NCBI RefSeq assembly: GCF_947489365.1
Contig: NZ_CANLDB010000006.1
Span: forward strand, 124,001-188,000
Reading direction: 5' to 3'
Length of the DNA stretch: 64,000 nucleotides
From: an uncultured Nocardioides sp.
Lineage (GTDB): Bacteria; Actinomycetota; Actinomycetes; Propionibacteriales; Nocardioidaceae
Shown one piece after another: positions 47,063 through 56,871 of this stretch. The position numbers and the translations under genes are program-made. The notes under the pieces were generated by a model. It saw only the letters and a list, made by a program, of their open reading frames with translations, ran no database searches and had not been told where the DNA came from. Within the stretch, counting starts at the first letter, position 1. Every line of letters starts with the position of its first letter.

Positions 47063-47980
47063 GTGCTCTCGCTGCACCAGCTGCGCTGCTTCCTCAGCAC
47101 CTACGAGCACGGGTCGCTGACCGGGGCCGCCGACGCCCTCGGCTACGCCCAGCCGTCGGTCTCCGAGCAGATCCGCGGGCTCGAGAAGACCGTCGGGGCG
47201 CAGCTGTTTCGCCGCGTCGGGCGGGGCGTCGTCCCCACGACCGTGGCCGACGAGCTGCGCCCGCACGCCGAGCGGACGCTCGGCGCGGCGGACGAGGCAC
47301 TGCGCGCCGTCCGCGCCGCCGCGCGGCTGGAGACCGGGACGATCCGGTTCGGGATGTTCGGCACCGCCCGGCTGTACGCCGGCGCCGACCTCGTCGCCGA
47401 CGTGCTCGAGCGCTACCCCGGCGTCCGGGTCGAGCTCGTCGGGCAGAACTCCTCGGAGGTGTTCGACGAGCTCCGCCGCGGGCGCCTCGAGGCGGCGATG
47501 ATCGCCGTCCCGTCGGTGAGCAGCGACGCGATGACGGTGACCCCGGTGGCGCGCGACGAGCTGGTCTACGTCAGCGCCGACCCCGAGCGGGTCGCCACCC
47601 CGGTCACGGCGCACCGGCTCGCGCAGGCGTCGCTGGTGATGGCCGAGGCCACCTGGGCCTCGGAGGACTCCACCCGGATCGTGCTCCGCCGGATGCTGCA
47701 GGAGACGGGCCGCAACCCGCGCTCACGCATCGAGGTCGAGGACGTCGAGACCGCCGTCGAGCTCGTCGGCCGGGGCCTCGCCGACTCGGTGATGCCGCGC
47801 GGCGTCGTCGACCAGCTCCTGCCGCGCCTCGCCCCCGGCGCCGGGTGGACGTCGCTGCGGCCGCGCCAGTACGACACGCTCGCCATCGTGCACCGCGCCA
47901 ACGCCACCCTGTCGCCCGCGGCCCGACTCATGATCGACCTCGCCACCCGGCGGATCGTGGCGCTGACCGAGTCGTACTGA
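47063..47980 (+). CDS. LysR-family transcriptional regulator
   Basis: 305 residues from the GTG at 47063 (AGGAG 7 bases upstream). The HTH part is LSLHQLRCFLSTYEHGSLTG with AQPSVSEQIRGLEKTVGAQL. The effector domain is of normal length, with TIRFGMFGTARLYAGADLV and DVETAVELVGRGLADSVMPR. Its targets are not evident from the neighbours; the nearest divergent gene encodes the small zinc-ribbon protein. Confidence 0.94.
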   Translation: MLSLHQLRCFLSTYEHGSLTGAADALGYAQPSVSEQIRGLEKTVGAQLFRRVGRGVVPTTVADELRPHAERTLGAADEALRAVRAAARLETGTIRFGMFGTARLYAGADLVADVLERYPGVRVELVGQNSSEVFDELRRGRLEAAMIAVPSVSSDAMTVTPVARDELVYVSADPERVATPVTAHRLAQASLVMAEATWASEDSTRIVLRRMLQETGRNPRSRIEVEDVETAVELVGRGLADSVMPRGVVDQLLPRLAPGAGWTSLRPRQYDTLAIVHRANATLSPAARLMIDLATRRIVALTESY

Positions 47981-48105
47981 GGTCCGACCGCCGCCCGACC
48001 CGGAGACAGGCCGGGCCGGGCGGGGCCCGACCGGTCCTCGAGGCCGAGCGCCGGGCGCCTGGGGGGAAACCCCGACCCCCGACCCCTCGTGGACCGGAGT
48101 CGCTC

Positions 48106-48155
48106 CGGTGGGGCACCCCGGCGCCACCCCCCGCGGCCTCCGGCGTGCCCCACCG
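48106..48155. terminator. Long hairpin after the LysR gene
   Basis: Perfect 11-base arms CGGTGGGGCAC (48106-48116) and GTGCCCCACCG (48145-48155) separated by a 28-base GC-rich loop. It lies about 125 bases past the stop and is a candidate terminator. No U-tract follows, as is usual in GC-rich actinobacteria. Confidence 0.45.
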
Positions 48156-48229
48156 AACCCTCAATCTAGGGAGGAGTCCTTCACAGGCATCGGCGCGAAG
48201 TGTGAAGTCGGCCCTGCGATGTTCGGGCC

Positions 48230-49165
48230 ATGTGTGGCGGCGGCAGGGACTCGTTGCCCGGCCGTCCGGGCCCTCGTCCGTCCTCGTTCTCGGAGGAGCT
48301 GTCGGGCGCGATCAGCAGCTCCGGGCTCAGTCTCGCCAGGGTCCAGGAGCGGCTCGCCCGCTCGGGGGCGAAGGTCAGCCTCGCGACCCTGAGCTACTGG
48401 CGCTCGGGGCAGCGGCGTCCCGAGGGCGCCGCCTCGCTCGACGTCGTCGTCGAGCTCGAGGGCGTCCTCGGACTCGACCCCGGTCGCCTGGTTGACCGGC
48501 TCGGGCCGTCGCGTCGGGTCGGGCCCCGGCGCGAACCGGCGAGCTATGCGGACATCCTCGAGTCCGGCTCCGACGACCTGCTCCGCCAGGCCCTGACCGA
48601 CCTCGACCTCCTGGACTTCAACCAACGACTGGTGGAGCACTCCGCCAGCGTCACCCTGGACGTCGACCGTCACGGCCACCTCGTGCGCCATCACGCGCGC
48701 ACCGTGTTCAAGGCCGTCCGCGACGGCAACGAGACGCTCCCCCTCGTCCTCACGAACCACGGCCACCCGGTGACCGAGCCACCACTCGTCCACGGCCTCC
48801 GAGGCTGCTCCCGCGGTCGGTCGATCGAGGACCTGGCGCACGGGCTCGTGGTCTACGAGCTGCTCCTGCCCCGACCGGTCCACGCCGGCGAGACGGTCCT
48901 CGTCGAGCACGTCAGCGAGCTCGCCGGGTGGGAGGCCGACACGGTGTCCCCCTGCTACGAGCACTACCTCGTCCAGCGCGTCCGCGACCTCGTCCTCTGG
49001 GTGCGGTTCGACGAACGCCGTCCCCCGAGGTCGTGCCAGACCTACCAGCGGCGGCCCGACGAGGTCGAGCAGGTCAGGACCCTCCCGCCGCCGGCCGACG
49101 GATCGGTCCACCTGGCCCTCAGCGACTTCGGACCCGGCGCCGCCGGCATCCGCTGGGAGTGGTGA
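48230..49165 (+). CDS. XRE-like DNA-binding protein
   Basis: 311 residues. Residues about 20-65 form a lambda-repressor-like HTH (LSLARVQERLARSGAKVSLA followed by TLSYWRSGQRRPEG). The large C-terminal domain is beta-rich (HSASVTLDVDRHGHLVRHHA, YELLLPRPVHAGETVLVEHV) and has no recognised ligand motif. The set-up recalls a regulator with a sensing domain. It converges with the rhamnose operon's last gene (3 bases apart) and is not obviously part of it. Confidence 0.8.
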   Translation: MCGGGRDSLPGRPGPRPSSFSEELSGAISSSGLSLARVQERLARSGAKVSLATLSYWRSGQRRPEGAASLDVVVELEGVLGLDPGRLVDRLGPSRRVGPRREPASYADILESGSDDLLRQALTDLDLLDFNQRLVEHSASVTLDVDRHGHLVRHHARTVFKAVRDGNETLPLVLTNHGHPVTEPPLVHGLRGCSRGRSIEDLAHGLVVYELLLPRPVHAGETVLVEHVSELAGWEADTVSPCYEHYLVQRVRDLVLWVRFDERRPPRSCQTYQRRPDEVEQVRTLPPPADGSVHLALSDFGPGAAGIRWEW

Positions 49166-49168
49166 CGG

Positions 49169-50422
49169 TCAGAGGCGCGCGCGGGGCTGGAGGCGCTCCA
49201 GCTGGGTGACGTGGGAGGGCTGGAGCTCGTCGAGGTTCTTCACGCCCAGCAGGCGCATGGTGCGCTCGATCTGGCCGGTGAGGATCTCGACCGTACGACG
49301 CACGCCGTCCTCGCCGCCCGCCATCAGGCCGTAGAGGTAGGCGCGGCCGACCTCGGTGAAGTGGGCGCCGTGGGCGATCGCGGCGACGATGTCCTGGCCG
49401 GACATGATGCCGCCGTCCACCCAGACCTCGACGTCGTTCCCGACCTCCTTGACCACCTCGGGCAGCAGGTGGAACGGCACCGGGGCGCGGTCGAGCTGGC
49501 GGCCGCCGTGGTTGGACAGCAGGACGGCGTCCACGCCGACGTCCGTGACCCGCTTGGCGTCCTCGACGCTCTGCACGCCCTTGACGACGACCTTTCCGGG
49601 CCACTGGTCCTTGATCCAGGCGAGGTCCTCGTACTGCACCGTCGGGTCGAACATGGTGTCCAGCAGCTCGGCCACCGTGCCCGACCACGCGTCGAGGGAG
49701 GCGAAGGCGAGCGGCTCGGTGGTGAGGAAGTTGATCCACCACGCGGGGCGCGGGACGGCGTTGGCGACCGTCCTGGGCGTCAGGGTGGGAGGGATCGTCA
49801 TGCCGTTGCGGACGTCGCGCAGCCGCGCGCCGGCCACGGGCACGTCGACGGTGACCAGCAGGGTGTCGTACCCGGCCTTGGCGGCCCGGTCGACCAGCGC
49901 CATGGACCGGTCGCGGTCCTTCCACATGTACAGCTGGAACCAGTGCCGACCACCGGGGGCGGCCTCGGCGACGTCCTCGATCGAGGTGGTGCCCATGGTC
50001 GAGAGCGCGAAGGGGATCCCCGCCTCGCGGGCGACCCGGGCGCCGGCCTTCTCGCCCTCGGTCTGCATCATCCGCGTGAAGCCGGTCGGCGCGATGCCGA
50101 AGGGCAGCGCCACCGTCTTGCCGAGCACCTCGCGGGACGTGTCGACCTCGGACACGTCGCGCAGGACGGCGGGGTGGAACTCGACGTCGGCGTACGCCTG
50201 GCGGGCGCGGGCCAGCGAGACCTCGCCCTCGGCGGCGCCGTCGGTGTAGTCGAACGCGGCCTGCGGGGTGCGCCGCTTCGCGATGCGCCGCAGGTCCTCG
50301 ATCGTCAGCGCCTTCGCGAGCCGACGCTCCTTGGCGGACCACACGGGCTGCTTGAACTTCAGCAGCGGCGCCAGGTCGTGGCGGTTCGGCAGCTGGCGCT
50401 TGATGGTCGGGCTCTGGCTCAT
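49169..50422 (-). CDS. lldD: FMN-dependent L-lactate dehydrogenase (alpha-hydroxy acid oxidase family)
   Basis: 417 residues from the ATG at 50422. It is an FMN TIM-barrel enzyme with the family motifs [51 protein letters not shown] and the active-site [12 protein letters not shown], which holds catalytic His and Arg. It oxidises L-lactate (or a related 2-hydroxy acid) to pyruvate. It is the last gene of the rhamnose operon, 50 bases after rhaB. The lactaldehyde dehydrogenase half of the upstream bifunctional protein supplies L-lactate, so the placement makes biochemical sense. MftD-like enzymes are near relatives, but no mycofactocin genes are nearby. Confidence 0.88.
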   Translation of the reverse strand: MSQSPTIKRQLPNRHDLAPLLKFKQPVWSAKERRLAKALTIEDLRRIAKRRTPQAAFDYTDGAAEGEVSLARARQAYADVEFHPAVLRDVSEVDTSREVLGKTVALPFGIAPTGFTRMMQTEGEKAGARVAREAGIPFALSTMGTTSIEDVAEAAPGGRHWFQLYMWKDRDRSMALVDRAAKAGYDTLLVTVDVPVAGARLRDVRNGMTIPPTLTPRTVANAVPRPAWWINFLTTEPLAFASLDAWSGTVAELLDTMFDPTVQYEDLAWIKDQWPGKVVVKGVQSVEDAKRVTDVGVDAVLLSNHGGRQLDRAPVPFHLLPEVVKEVGNDVEVWVDGGIMSGQDIVAAIAHGAHFTEVGRAYLYGLMAGGEDGVRRTVEILTGQIERTMRLLGVKNLDELQPSHVTQLERLQPRARL

Positions 50423-50472
50423 GGGCGCTCCTGGGTCCTGGGGTCCTCGGACGGTACCCCGCGGTCGGGTCG

Positions 50473-51930
50473 TCACCCCGGGGTACGGGGGGTGGTGCCG
50501 GGTGTGGGGTGGTGGGTGCGGAGGGGGTGCGAGGCGGCCACCGCGGACCGCAGGTCGGCCAGACCGGCGTCCGCGCCGAAGGCCCCGAGGGCCCGGGCCT
50601 GGACGAGCACGTTGCCGAGCGCGGTGGCCTCGACGGGGCCCGCGACGACGGGCACGCCGGCGCGGGCGGCGAGCAGGTCGCACACCAGCGCGTTGCGGGA
50701 ACCGCCGCCGACGACGTGGACGACGGGCACCTCGCGCCCGGTGACCCGAGCCAGGTCGCTCAGCACCCGCGCGTACGCCGCCGCGAGGCCCTCGCAGACC
50801 ATCCGCACGGTCTCGGCGGGCTCGGACGGGACCGGCTCGTCGTGCACGCTCAGCCACGTCGCGACGGCGTCGGCCATGTCGTCGGGGGCCGTGAACGACG
50901 GGTCGTCGACGTCCAGGGCGGGCAGGTCGGCGACGACCCGGTCGGGCAGGGCGGCGGCCGCCGCCAGGAGGTCAGTCAGGTCGAGGTCGTGGCCCCGGCG
51001 GCGCCACGCGTCGAGCAACCGGGAGAGGATCCACGTCCCCATCACGTTGCGCAGCACCCGGAAGGTGCCGTCGACGCCCCGCTCGTGAGTGAGGTTCGCG
51101 GCCCGGGCGGCCTCCAGCGGCGCGGGCGTGGTCGTCTCGACGCCGACCAGGCCCCACGTGCCCAGCGAGAGGTACGCCGCCCCGTCGGCCGAGAGCGGCG
51201 TGCCGGCCACCGCGGAGGCGGTGTCGTGGGAGCCGACGGCGACCAGGGCGACGCCGTCCAGGCCGGTCGCGTCGGCGACGTGGGGCAGCAGCGGCCCGAG
51301 CCGGTCGCCGGGGTCCACCAGGTCGGGCAGGATCCGGTCGGGCAGTCCCAGCCGGGCGCAGAGCTCGCGGTCCCAGGTGCCGTCGGCCAGCCCGAGCAGC
51401 CCGGTCGTCGACGCGTTGGTCCGCTCCGCGACCCGCGCCCCGCCCAGCCAGTGGCCGAGCAGGTCGGGCACCAGCAGGGCGGTGTCGGCGACCTCGAGCA
51501 GCGGGCCCTCGGTCGCGAGCTGGAAGACGGTGTTGAAGTCGAGGTGCTGCAGGCCGTTGCGGGCGTACAGCTCCCCTGCCCCGACCCGCGCGTGCACCGC
51601 CGCCACGCCGCGCGCCGTGCGGGCGTCGCGGTAGGTGTACGGCGCGCCGAGCAGGCGGCCGTCGCGCAGCAGGCCGTAGTCGACGGCCCACGAGTCGACC
51701 CCCACCGAGGCCGGCTGGTGCGGCGCCGCGGCGCGCAGCCCCACCAGCACCTCGCGGAACAGGCCGAGCAGGTCCCAGTGCAGGCCGTCGGGCAGGCGCA
51801 CCGGTTCGTTGGCGAACCGGTGCACCTCCTCGAGCTCGACGCCGTCGGACGACACCCGTCCCACGACGACCCGGCCGCTGGAGGCGCCCAGGTCCACGGC
51901 CGCGACGGCGACCGCCGGGGTCGGGGCCAT
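50473..51930 (-). CDS. rhaB: L-rhamnulokinase
   Basis: 485 residues, FGGY-family carbohydrate kinase. N-terminal phosphate motif [14 protein letters not shown], then [20 protein letters not shown] and [11 protein letters not shown], features shared by RhaB and the related ribulo- and fuculokinases. The C-terminal lobe has [13 protein letters not shown] and [20 protein letters not shown]. It phosphorylates L-rhamnulose to rhamnulose-1-phosphate using ATP. In the operon it follows the aldolase gene by 20 bases. Confidence 0.95.
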   Translation of the reverse strand: MAPTPAVAVAAVDLGASSGRVVVGRVSSDGVELEEVHRFANEPVRLPDGLHWDLLGLFREVLVGLRAAAPHQPASVGVDSWAVDYGLLRDGRLLGAPYTYRDARTARGVAAVHARVGAGELYARNGLQHLDFNTVFQLATEGPLLEVADTALLVPDLLGHWLGGARVAERTNASTTGLLGLADGTWDRELCARLGLPDRILPDLVDPGDRLGPLLPHVADATGLDGVALVAVGSHDTASAVAGTPLSADGAAYLSLGTWGLVGVETTTPAPLEAARAANLTHERGVDGTFRVLRNVMGTWILSRLLDAWRRRGHDLDLTDLLAAAAALPDRVVADLPALDVDDPSFTAPDDMADAVATWLSVHDEPVPSEPAETVRMVCEGLAAAYARVLSDLARVTGREVPVVHVVGGGSRNALVCDLLAARAGVPVVAGPVEATALGNVLVQARALGAFGADAGLADLRSAVAASHPLRTHHPTPGTTPRTPG

Positions 51931-51950
51931 CGGTGGTCTCCCCGCCCGGC

Positions 51951-53996
51951 TCAGCGCAGGAACGCCGCGGCGACGCCGGCGTCGACGGGCACGTGGAGGC
52001 CGGTGGTGTGGGTCATCTCCGGACCGCAGAGCACGAACACCGCGTTGGCGATGTGGCTCGGCAGCACCTCGCGCTTGAGGATCGTCCGCTGGGCGTAGAA
52101 CGCACCCAGGTCCTTCTCCTCCACGCCGTAGACCTCGGCGCGGTTGGCGCCCCAGCCGCCGGCGAAGATCCCGGAGCCCTGGACGACGCCGTCCGGGTTG
52201 ACCCCGTTGACCTTGATGCCGTGGGCGCCGAGCTCGGCTGCGAGCAGCCGCACCTGGTGGGCCTGGTCGGCCTTGGCGGCGCCGTACGCGACGTTGTTGG
52301 GGCCGGCGAAGACGGAGTTCTTCGAGGAGATGTAGACGATGTCGCCGCCCATCCCCTGCGCGATCATCGCCCGGGCCGCGGCCTGGGCGACGAGGAAGGA
52401 GCCCTTGGCCATCACGTCGTGCTGCAGGTCCCAGTCGGCCTCGGAGGTCTCCAGCAGCGAGCGCGACAGCGACAGCCCGGCGTTGTTGACGACGAGGTCG
52501 ACGCCCCCGAAGGCGAGCACGGCGGCGTCCAGCATCGCCTGGACGGCGGCGGCGTCGGAGACGTCCACCTGGACGCCGACGGCGACGTCGGTGCTGCCGA
52601 TCTCGGCCGCGGAGGCCTGCGCCTTCGCGAGGTCGAGGTCGGCGATGACGACGCACGCCCCCTCGGAGGCGAGCTTCTGCGCGGTGGCCAGGCCGATCCC
52701 GGAGGCGGCGCCGGTGACGAGCGCGACCCGGGTGGCGAGCGGCTTGGGCTTCGGCATCCGCTGGAGCTTGGCCTCCTCGAGCGCCCAGTACTCGATGCGG
52801 AACTTCTCCGCCTCGTCGATCGGGGCGTACGTCGAGAGACCCTCGGCCCCGCGCATCACGTTGATGGCGTTGACGTAGAACTCGCCGGCGACGCGGGCGG
52901 TCTGCTTGTCCTTGCCGAAGCTGAACATGCCGACGCCGGGCACCAGGACGATGAGCGGGTCCTTGCCGCGGATGGCCGGCGAGTCCGGGGTCGCGTGCCG
53001 GTCGTAGTAGCCCTGGTAGTCCTCGCGGTAGGCGACGGCGAGCTCGCTCAGCCGCTCGAGGCTCTCCTCGACGCTCGCGGTCGGCGGCAGGTCGAGGACC
53101 AGCGGCTTCACCTTGGTGCGCAGGAAGTGGTCCGGGCACGAGGTGCCGAGCGCGGCGAGGCGCGGGTGCTCGGCGGAGGCGAGGAAGTCGAGCACCTCGG
53201 GCGAGTCCGTGAAGTGGCCGACCATGGGCCGGTCGGCCGAGGCGATGCCACGGATCGTCGGTGCGAGGGCGGCGGCGCGGGCGCGGCGCTCGACGTCACC
53301 GAGGGCGTCGTACCCCTCGAGGCGACCGCCGAACGGCTCGGCGGTGCTGTTCGCCTCGATGTACGACGCCGCGGTGTCGATGATCCAGAGCGAGGCCCGC
53401 TCGGCCTCCTCGGAGGTGTCCCCCCAGGCGGTGATCCCGTGGCCGCCGAGGATGCAGCCGACGGCCTGAGGGTTGCGCTCCTTGATCGCGGCGATGTCGA
53501 GGCCGAGCTGGAAGCCGGGACGGCGCCACGGCACCCAAACGACCTTCTCGCCGAAGATCTTGGCGGTGAGCTGCTCGCCGTCCGCGGCGGTCGCGATCGC
53601 GATGCCGGAGTCGGGGTGCAGGTGGTCGACGTGGGCGGCGTCGACGAGGCCGTGCATCGCGGTGTCGATCGACGGGGCGGCGCCGCCCTTGCCGTGCAGG
53701 CAGTAGTCGAAGGCGGCCACCATCTCGTCCTCGCGCTCGACGCCCGGGTAGACGTCGACCAGGGAGCGCATCCGGTCCAGCCGCAGGACGGCGAGGCCGG
53801 CCTCGGTGAGGGTGCCGAGGTCCCCGCCGGAGCCCTTGACCCAGAGGAGCTCGACGTCCTCGCCGGTGACGGGGTCGCGCTCGGTGCCCTTGGCGGAGGT
53901 GTTGCCGCCGGCGTAGTTGGTGTTCCTCGCGTCGGCGCCGAGGCGGTTCGAGCGGGCGATCAGCTCAGCGGGGACGCTGCTCTGGGGGTTCGTCAT
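51951..53996 (-). CDS. rhaEW: Bifunctional rhamnulose-1-phosphate aldolase / L-lactaldehyde dehydrogenase
   Basis: 681 residues. The N-terminal half (about 1-400) is a class II aldolase/adducin-type domain, with GGNTSAKGTERDPVTG and a metal-binding pair near HVDHLHPDSG and VGCILGGHGIT. It cleaves rhamnulose-1-phosphate to DHAP and L-lactaldehyde. The C-terminal half (from about 425) is an SDR domain: ALVTGAASGIGLATAQKL, VVNNAGLSLSRS, and YGAAKADQAHQ with the YxxxK pair. It oxidises L-lactaldehyde to L-lactate. Single-protein fusion of these two steps is the actinobacterial and Bacillus arrangement. Confidence 0.95.
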   Translation of the reverse strand: MTNPQSSVPAELIARSNRLGADARNTNYAGGNTSAKGTERDPVTGEDVELLWVKGSGGDLGTLTEAGLAVLRLDRMRSLVDVYPGVEREDEMVAAFDYCLHGKGGAAPSIDTAMHGLVDAAHVDHLHPDSGIAIATAADGEQLTAKIFGEKVVWVPWRRPGFQLGLDIAAIKERNPQAVGCILGGHGITAWGDTSEEAERASLWIIDTAASYIEANSTAEPFGGRLEGYDALGDVERRARAAALAPTIRGIASADRPMVGHFTDSPEVLDFLASAEHPRLAALGTSCPDHFLRTKVKPLVLDLPPTASVEESLERLSELAVAYREDYQGYYDRHATPDSPAIRGKDPLIVLVPGVGMFSFGKDKQTARVAGEFYVNAINVMRGAEGLSTYAPIDEAEKFRIEYWALEEAKLQRMPKPKPLATRVALVTGAASGIGLATAQKLASEGACVVIADLDLAKAQASAAEIGSTDVAVGVQVDVSDAAAVQAMLDAAVLAFGGVDLVVNNAGLSLSRSLLETSEADWDLQHDVMAKGSFLVAQAAARAMIAQGMGGDIVYISSKNSVFAGPNNVAYGAAKADQAHQVRLLAAELGAHGIKVNGVNPDGVVQGSGIFAGGWGANRAEVYGVEEKDLGAFYAQRTILKREVLPSHIANAVFVLCGPEMTHTTGLHVPVDAGVAAAFLR

Positions 53997-54041
53997 GATG
54001 CCTTCCGGGGAGTTCTGGGCGGGTTGTGCGAGGTCGGGGAC

Positions 54042-55220
54042 TCAGGTCCAGGACATCTGGGTGCCGCCGACGCGGCTGGTCTCAAGCTCGGCCTGGTGGC
54101 CGGAGGCGGCGTACGCCTTCACGGGGTGCGCGGGCAGTCCCCGCTCCTCGCGCCAGGCGGCGAGGTCGGCGCGGACGTCGGTCGAGAAGGCGTCCATGAA
54201 CACCTCGTGCGCACCGAGGACGTCGCCGGCCTCCTGCGCCATGGTGAGCGCCTCACGGTCGACGAGCAGCGCCCGCGCGGTCATCTCCTGCACGTTGAGG
54301 ACCGACCGGATCTGGCCGGGGATCTTCTCCTCGATGTTGTGGCACTGGTCGAGCATGAACGCGACCTCGGAGGTGCCGTCCGGGTTCGCCGGGCCGTAGC
54401 CGCCCCCGCGGATGACCTCGAACAGGATCCGGAACAGCTGGAACGGGTCGGCCGCCCCGACGATGAGGTCGTCGTCGGCGTAGAAGCGCGAGTTGAAGTC
54501 GAAGGAGCCCAGCTTGCCGAGGCGCAGCAGCTGCATGACGACGAACTCGATGTTCGTGCCGGGCGCGTGGTGGCCGGTGTCGAGGCAGACCACGGCCCGC
54601 TCCCCCAGGGCGCTGACCTGGGCGTACGACGTGCCCCAGTCCGGGACGTCGGTGTGGTAGAACGCCGGCTCGAAGAACTTGTACTCGAGCACCAGCCGCT
54701 GGTCGTCCCCGACGCGCTCGTAGATCGTCGCCAGGGACTCGGCGAGGCGGTCCTGGCGGCCGCGGAGGTCGGCCTGCCCCGGGTAGTTGCTGCCCTCGGC
54801 GAGCCAGATCTTGAGGTCGCGCGACCCCGTCTGCGCCATCACGTCGAGGCACTCGAAGTGGTGGTCGATGGCCTTCTGGCGGATCTTGCGGTCGGTGTGT
54901 GTCAGGGCGCCGAGCTTGTAGTCGTCGTCCTGGAAGGTGTTGGAGTTGATGGTGCCGAGGCGGACGCCGAGGTCCTCGGCGTGGCGCCGCAGGGCCTCGT
55001 AGTCGTCGACGAGGTCCCACGGGATGTGCAGGGCCACGGTCGGCGCGAGGCCGGTGAAGCGGTGGACCGTGGCGGCGTCGGCGACCTTCTCCTGCACCGT
55101 CCGGGCGGTGCCGGGGCTGCCGAACACCTTGAAGCGGGTGCCGGAGTTGCCGAACGCCCACGAGGGCAGCTCGATGGCCTGACCCTCCAGCTGGGTCGCG
55201 ATGTCGGCGAATGTCCTCAT
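54042..55220 (-). CDS. rhaI: L-rhamnose isomerase (RhaI type)
   Basis: 392 residues from the ATG at 55220, overlapping the rhaM stop by 4 bases. It is a TIM-barrel xylose-isomerase-like enzyme of the Pseudomonas stutzeri RhaI group. It includes LEYKFFEPAFYHTDVPDWG, VVCLDTGHHAPGTNIE, LGSFDFNSRFYADDDL and MLDQCHNIEEKIPGQIR, which hold the metal-binding Glu, Asp and His residues. It interconverts L-rhamnose and L-rhamnulose. A longer upstream frame overlaps rhaM and was rejected. Confidence 0.95.
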   Translation of the reverse strand: MRTFADIATQLEGQAIELPSWAFGNSGTRFKVFGSPGTARTVQEKVADAATVHRFTGLAPTVALHIPWDLVDDYEALRRHAEDLGVRLGTINSNTFQDDDYKLGALTHTDRKIRQKAIDHHFECLDVMAQTGSRDLKIWLAEGSNYPGQADLRGRQDRLAESLATIYERVGDDQRLVLEYKFFEPAFYHTDVPDWGTSYAQVSALGERAVVCLDTGHHAPGTNIEFVVMQLLRLGKLGSFDFNSRFYADDDLIVGAADPFQLFRILFEVIRGGGYGPANPDGTSEVAFMLDQCHNIEEKIPGQIRSVLNVQEMTARALLVDREALTMAQEAGDVLGAHEVFMDAFSTDVRADLAAWREERGLPAHPVKAYAASGHQAELETSRVGGTQMSWT

Positions 55221-55606
55221 GCGTCTGTGCCTCGCTGATCGGTGGTGGGAGGGACGGCCGCCGGGTCGTCGAGGGCGGCGAGCTGGGTCTGGAGGTGGAA
55301 GACCTCCTCGAGGCGGACGAACCCCTGGTCGGGGGCCGCGCCGTCGAGACCGACGAAGAACTCGGCCATCTCGGCCTGCCACCGGGCGTTGACCTCGGTG
55401 GCGTCCATCGCGGCCTGGGCGGCGGCGAGGTCGTCGGTCTCGACGTAGCCGACGAGCAGCCCGTCGGCCCGCAGGTGCAGGGAGTAGTTGCGCCAGCCGG
55501 TGGCGGCGAGCGCCGCGAGCATGTCGGGCCACACCGCGGCGTGGCGGGCGGCGTACTCGCCGAGGCGGTCCGGGCGGACCTGGAGGGTGAAGCAGGCGCG
55601 CGTCAC
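55217..55606 (-). CDS. rhaM: L-rhamnose mutarotase
   Basis: 129 residues, about 20 longer than the E. coli enzyme. Family motifs: LQVRPDRLGEYAARHAAVWP, WRNYSLHLRADGLLVGYVE and ARWQAEMAEFFVG. It speeds alpha/beta anomer exchange of L-rhamnose ahead of the isomerase. Its stop overlaps the rhaI ATG (ATGA), so the two are translationally coupled. Confidence 0.94.
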   Translation of the reverse strand: MTRACFTLQVRPDRLGEYAARHAAVWPDMLAALAATGWRNYSLHLRADGLLVGYVETDDLAAAQAAMDATEVNARWQAEMAEFFVGLDGAAPDQGFVRLEEVFHLQTQLAALDDPAAVPPTTDQRGTDA

Positions 55607-55635
55607 GGACCTCTCCTCGCTCGCTCGTGGTGGGT

Positions 55636-55678
55636 CGCCGGGCGCCCGTCCGTACGGGGGACGGGCGGGCGCCCGGCG
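55636..55678. terminator. Strong hairpin between rhaS and rhaM
   Basis: Arms CGCCGGGCGCCCG-TCC (55636-55651) and GGA-CGGGCG-GGCGCCCGGCG (55659-55678), with a 4-base bulge and a 7-base loop. It lies just past the rhaS stop on the minus strand. It may partly terminate or stabilise the transporter mRNA, giving different levels of the transporter and catabolic parts. Confidence 0.55.
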
Positions 55679-55719
55679 GTCAGGGGTGGTGCGCCGCGGC
55701 GACCACCGCGGACTGCGAC

Positions 55720-56769
55720 CTAGAAATCGAAGTCGTCGATGTTGGACTCGTCGAACACGGTCGGGTCGCCGAGGACGACGACGCCGTCGGCGCCGACCTC
55801 GTACTCACCGAGGTCGCCGGCGGTGAAAGTGTCACCCTCCTCGCCGGTGATGTCGCCGTTGGCCAGCGCCTCGGCGGCGTACGCCGAGAGGTAGCCGAGC
55901 TCCTCGGGGTTCCACAGGGCGAAGGACTCGACGGTGCCGTCCTCGATGTACTCGCGCATCTGGTTCGGGGTGCCGAGACCGGTCAGCGCGACGTCGCCCT
56001 TGAACTCCGACGTCGACAGGTAGCGGGCGGCGGCGGCGATGCCGACGGTCGTCGGCGAGATGATGCCGGCGAGGTCGGGGTTGGACTGCAGCAGCGCGGC
56101 GGTCTCGTCGAACGACTTCTGGTCGTCGTCGTCGCCGTAGACGACGTCGACGAGCTCGATGTCGGGGTGGTTCTCCTCGAGCTCGGCCTCCATGAGCTCG
56201 ATCCACTCGTTCTGGTTGGTCGCGTTGGCGGCCGCGGAGAGGATGGCGACCTGGCCCTCGTCGCCGATCTGCTCGGCGATGAGGTCGACCTGGGCCTGGG
56301 CGATGCCCTCGGCGTCGGCCTGGGCGACGAAGACGTCGCGGTACTCCGGGTTGGTGTCGGAGTCCATGGTCACGACCGGGATGTCGATGTCGCGGGCCTG
56401 CTCGAGCGCGGAGCCGATGGCCTCGGGGTCGTTGGCGGACACGACGAGGGCGCCGGCCTGCTGCTGGGTCGCGGTGTTGATGAAGCTGACCTGGCTGTCG
56501 GGGGTGGCCTCGGTCGGACCGACCTGCTCGAAGGTGCCGCCGAACTCGCCGGCCGCGGACTCGCCGCCGACCTGGGAGGCGTCGAAGTAGGGGTTCCCGA
56601 GGTTCTTCGGGATGAAGGTGATGGCGAGGTCGTCGCCGCCGCCACCCGAGCCGGAGCCGCCGTCGGAGCCGCCGTCGGAGCCGCACGCGCTGAGGGTCAG
56701 CGTGAGCGCGGTGAGGGTCGCGAGGACCGTGAGGCCGGCCCGGGGGCCGCGCTGGGTCGTGTGGGACAT
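55720..56769 (-). CDS. rhaS: Rhamnose ABC transporter substrate-binding lipoprotein
   Basis: 349 residues. A lipobox (LTLTLSAC-G, residues about 19-28) follows a hydrophobic leader, then a Gly/Ser tether. The rest is a periplasmic-binding type I fold: ITFIPKNLGNPYFDASQVGG, ALVVSANDPEAIGSAL, PVVTMDSDTNPEYRDVFVAQ and LTGLGTPNQMREYIEDG, typical of the RhaS/LsrB branch. It is anchored at the cell surface and captures rhamnose for the rhaPQT permease-ATPase. Confidence 0.94.
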   Translation of the reverse strand: MSHTTQRGPRAGLTVLATLTALTLTLSACGSDGGSDGGSGSGGGGDDLAITFIPKNLGNPYFDASQVGGESAAGEFGGTFEQVGPTEATPDSQVSFINTATQQQAGALVVSANDPEAIGSALEQARDIDIPVVTMDSDTNPEYRDVFVAQADAEGIAQAQVDLIAEQIGDEGQVAILSAAANATNQNEWIELMEAELEENHPDIELVDVVYGDDDDQKSFDETAALLQSNPDLAGIISPTTVGIAAAARYLSTSEFKGDVALTGLGTPNQMREYIEDGTVESFALWNPEELGYLSAYAAEALANGDITGEEGDTFTAGDLGEYEVGADGVVVLGDPTVFDESNIDDFDF

Positions 56770-56871
56770 GGGTGCTCTCTCTTTCGGTTGCTCCGTCCCG
56801 GCGGGACGGCGTCTGGGTGCGGGGTCGAGCGGGTGGTGCGGCGGTGCGGTCCGAGACGTGCGGGGGCGGGG

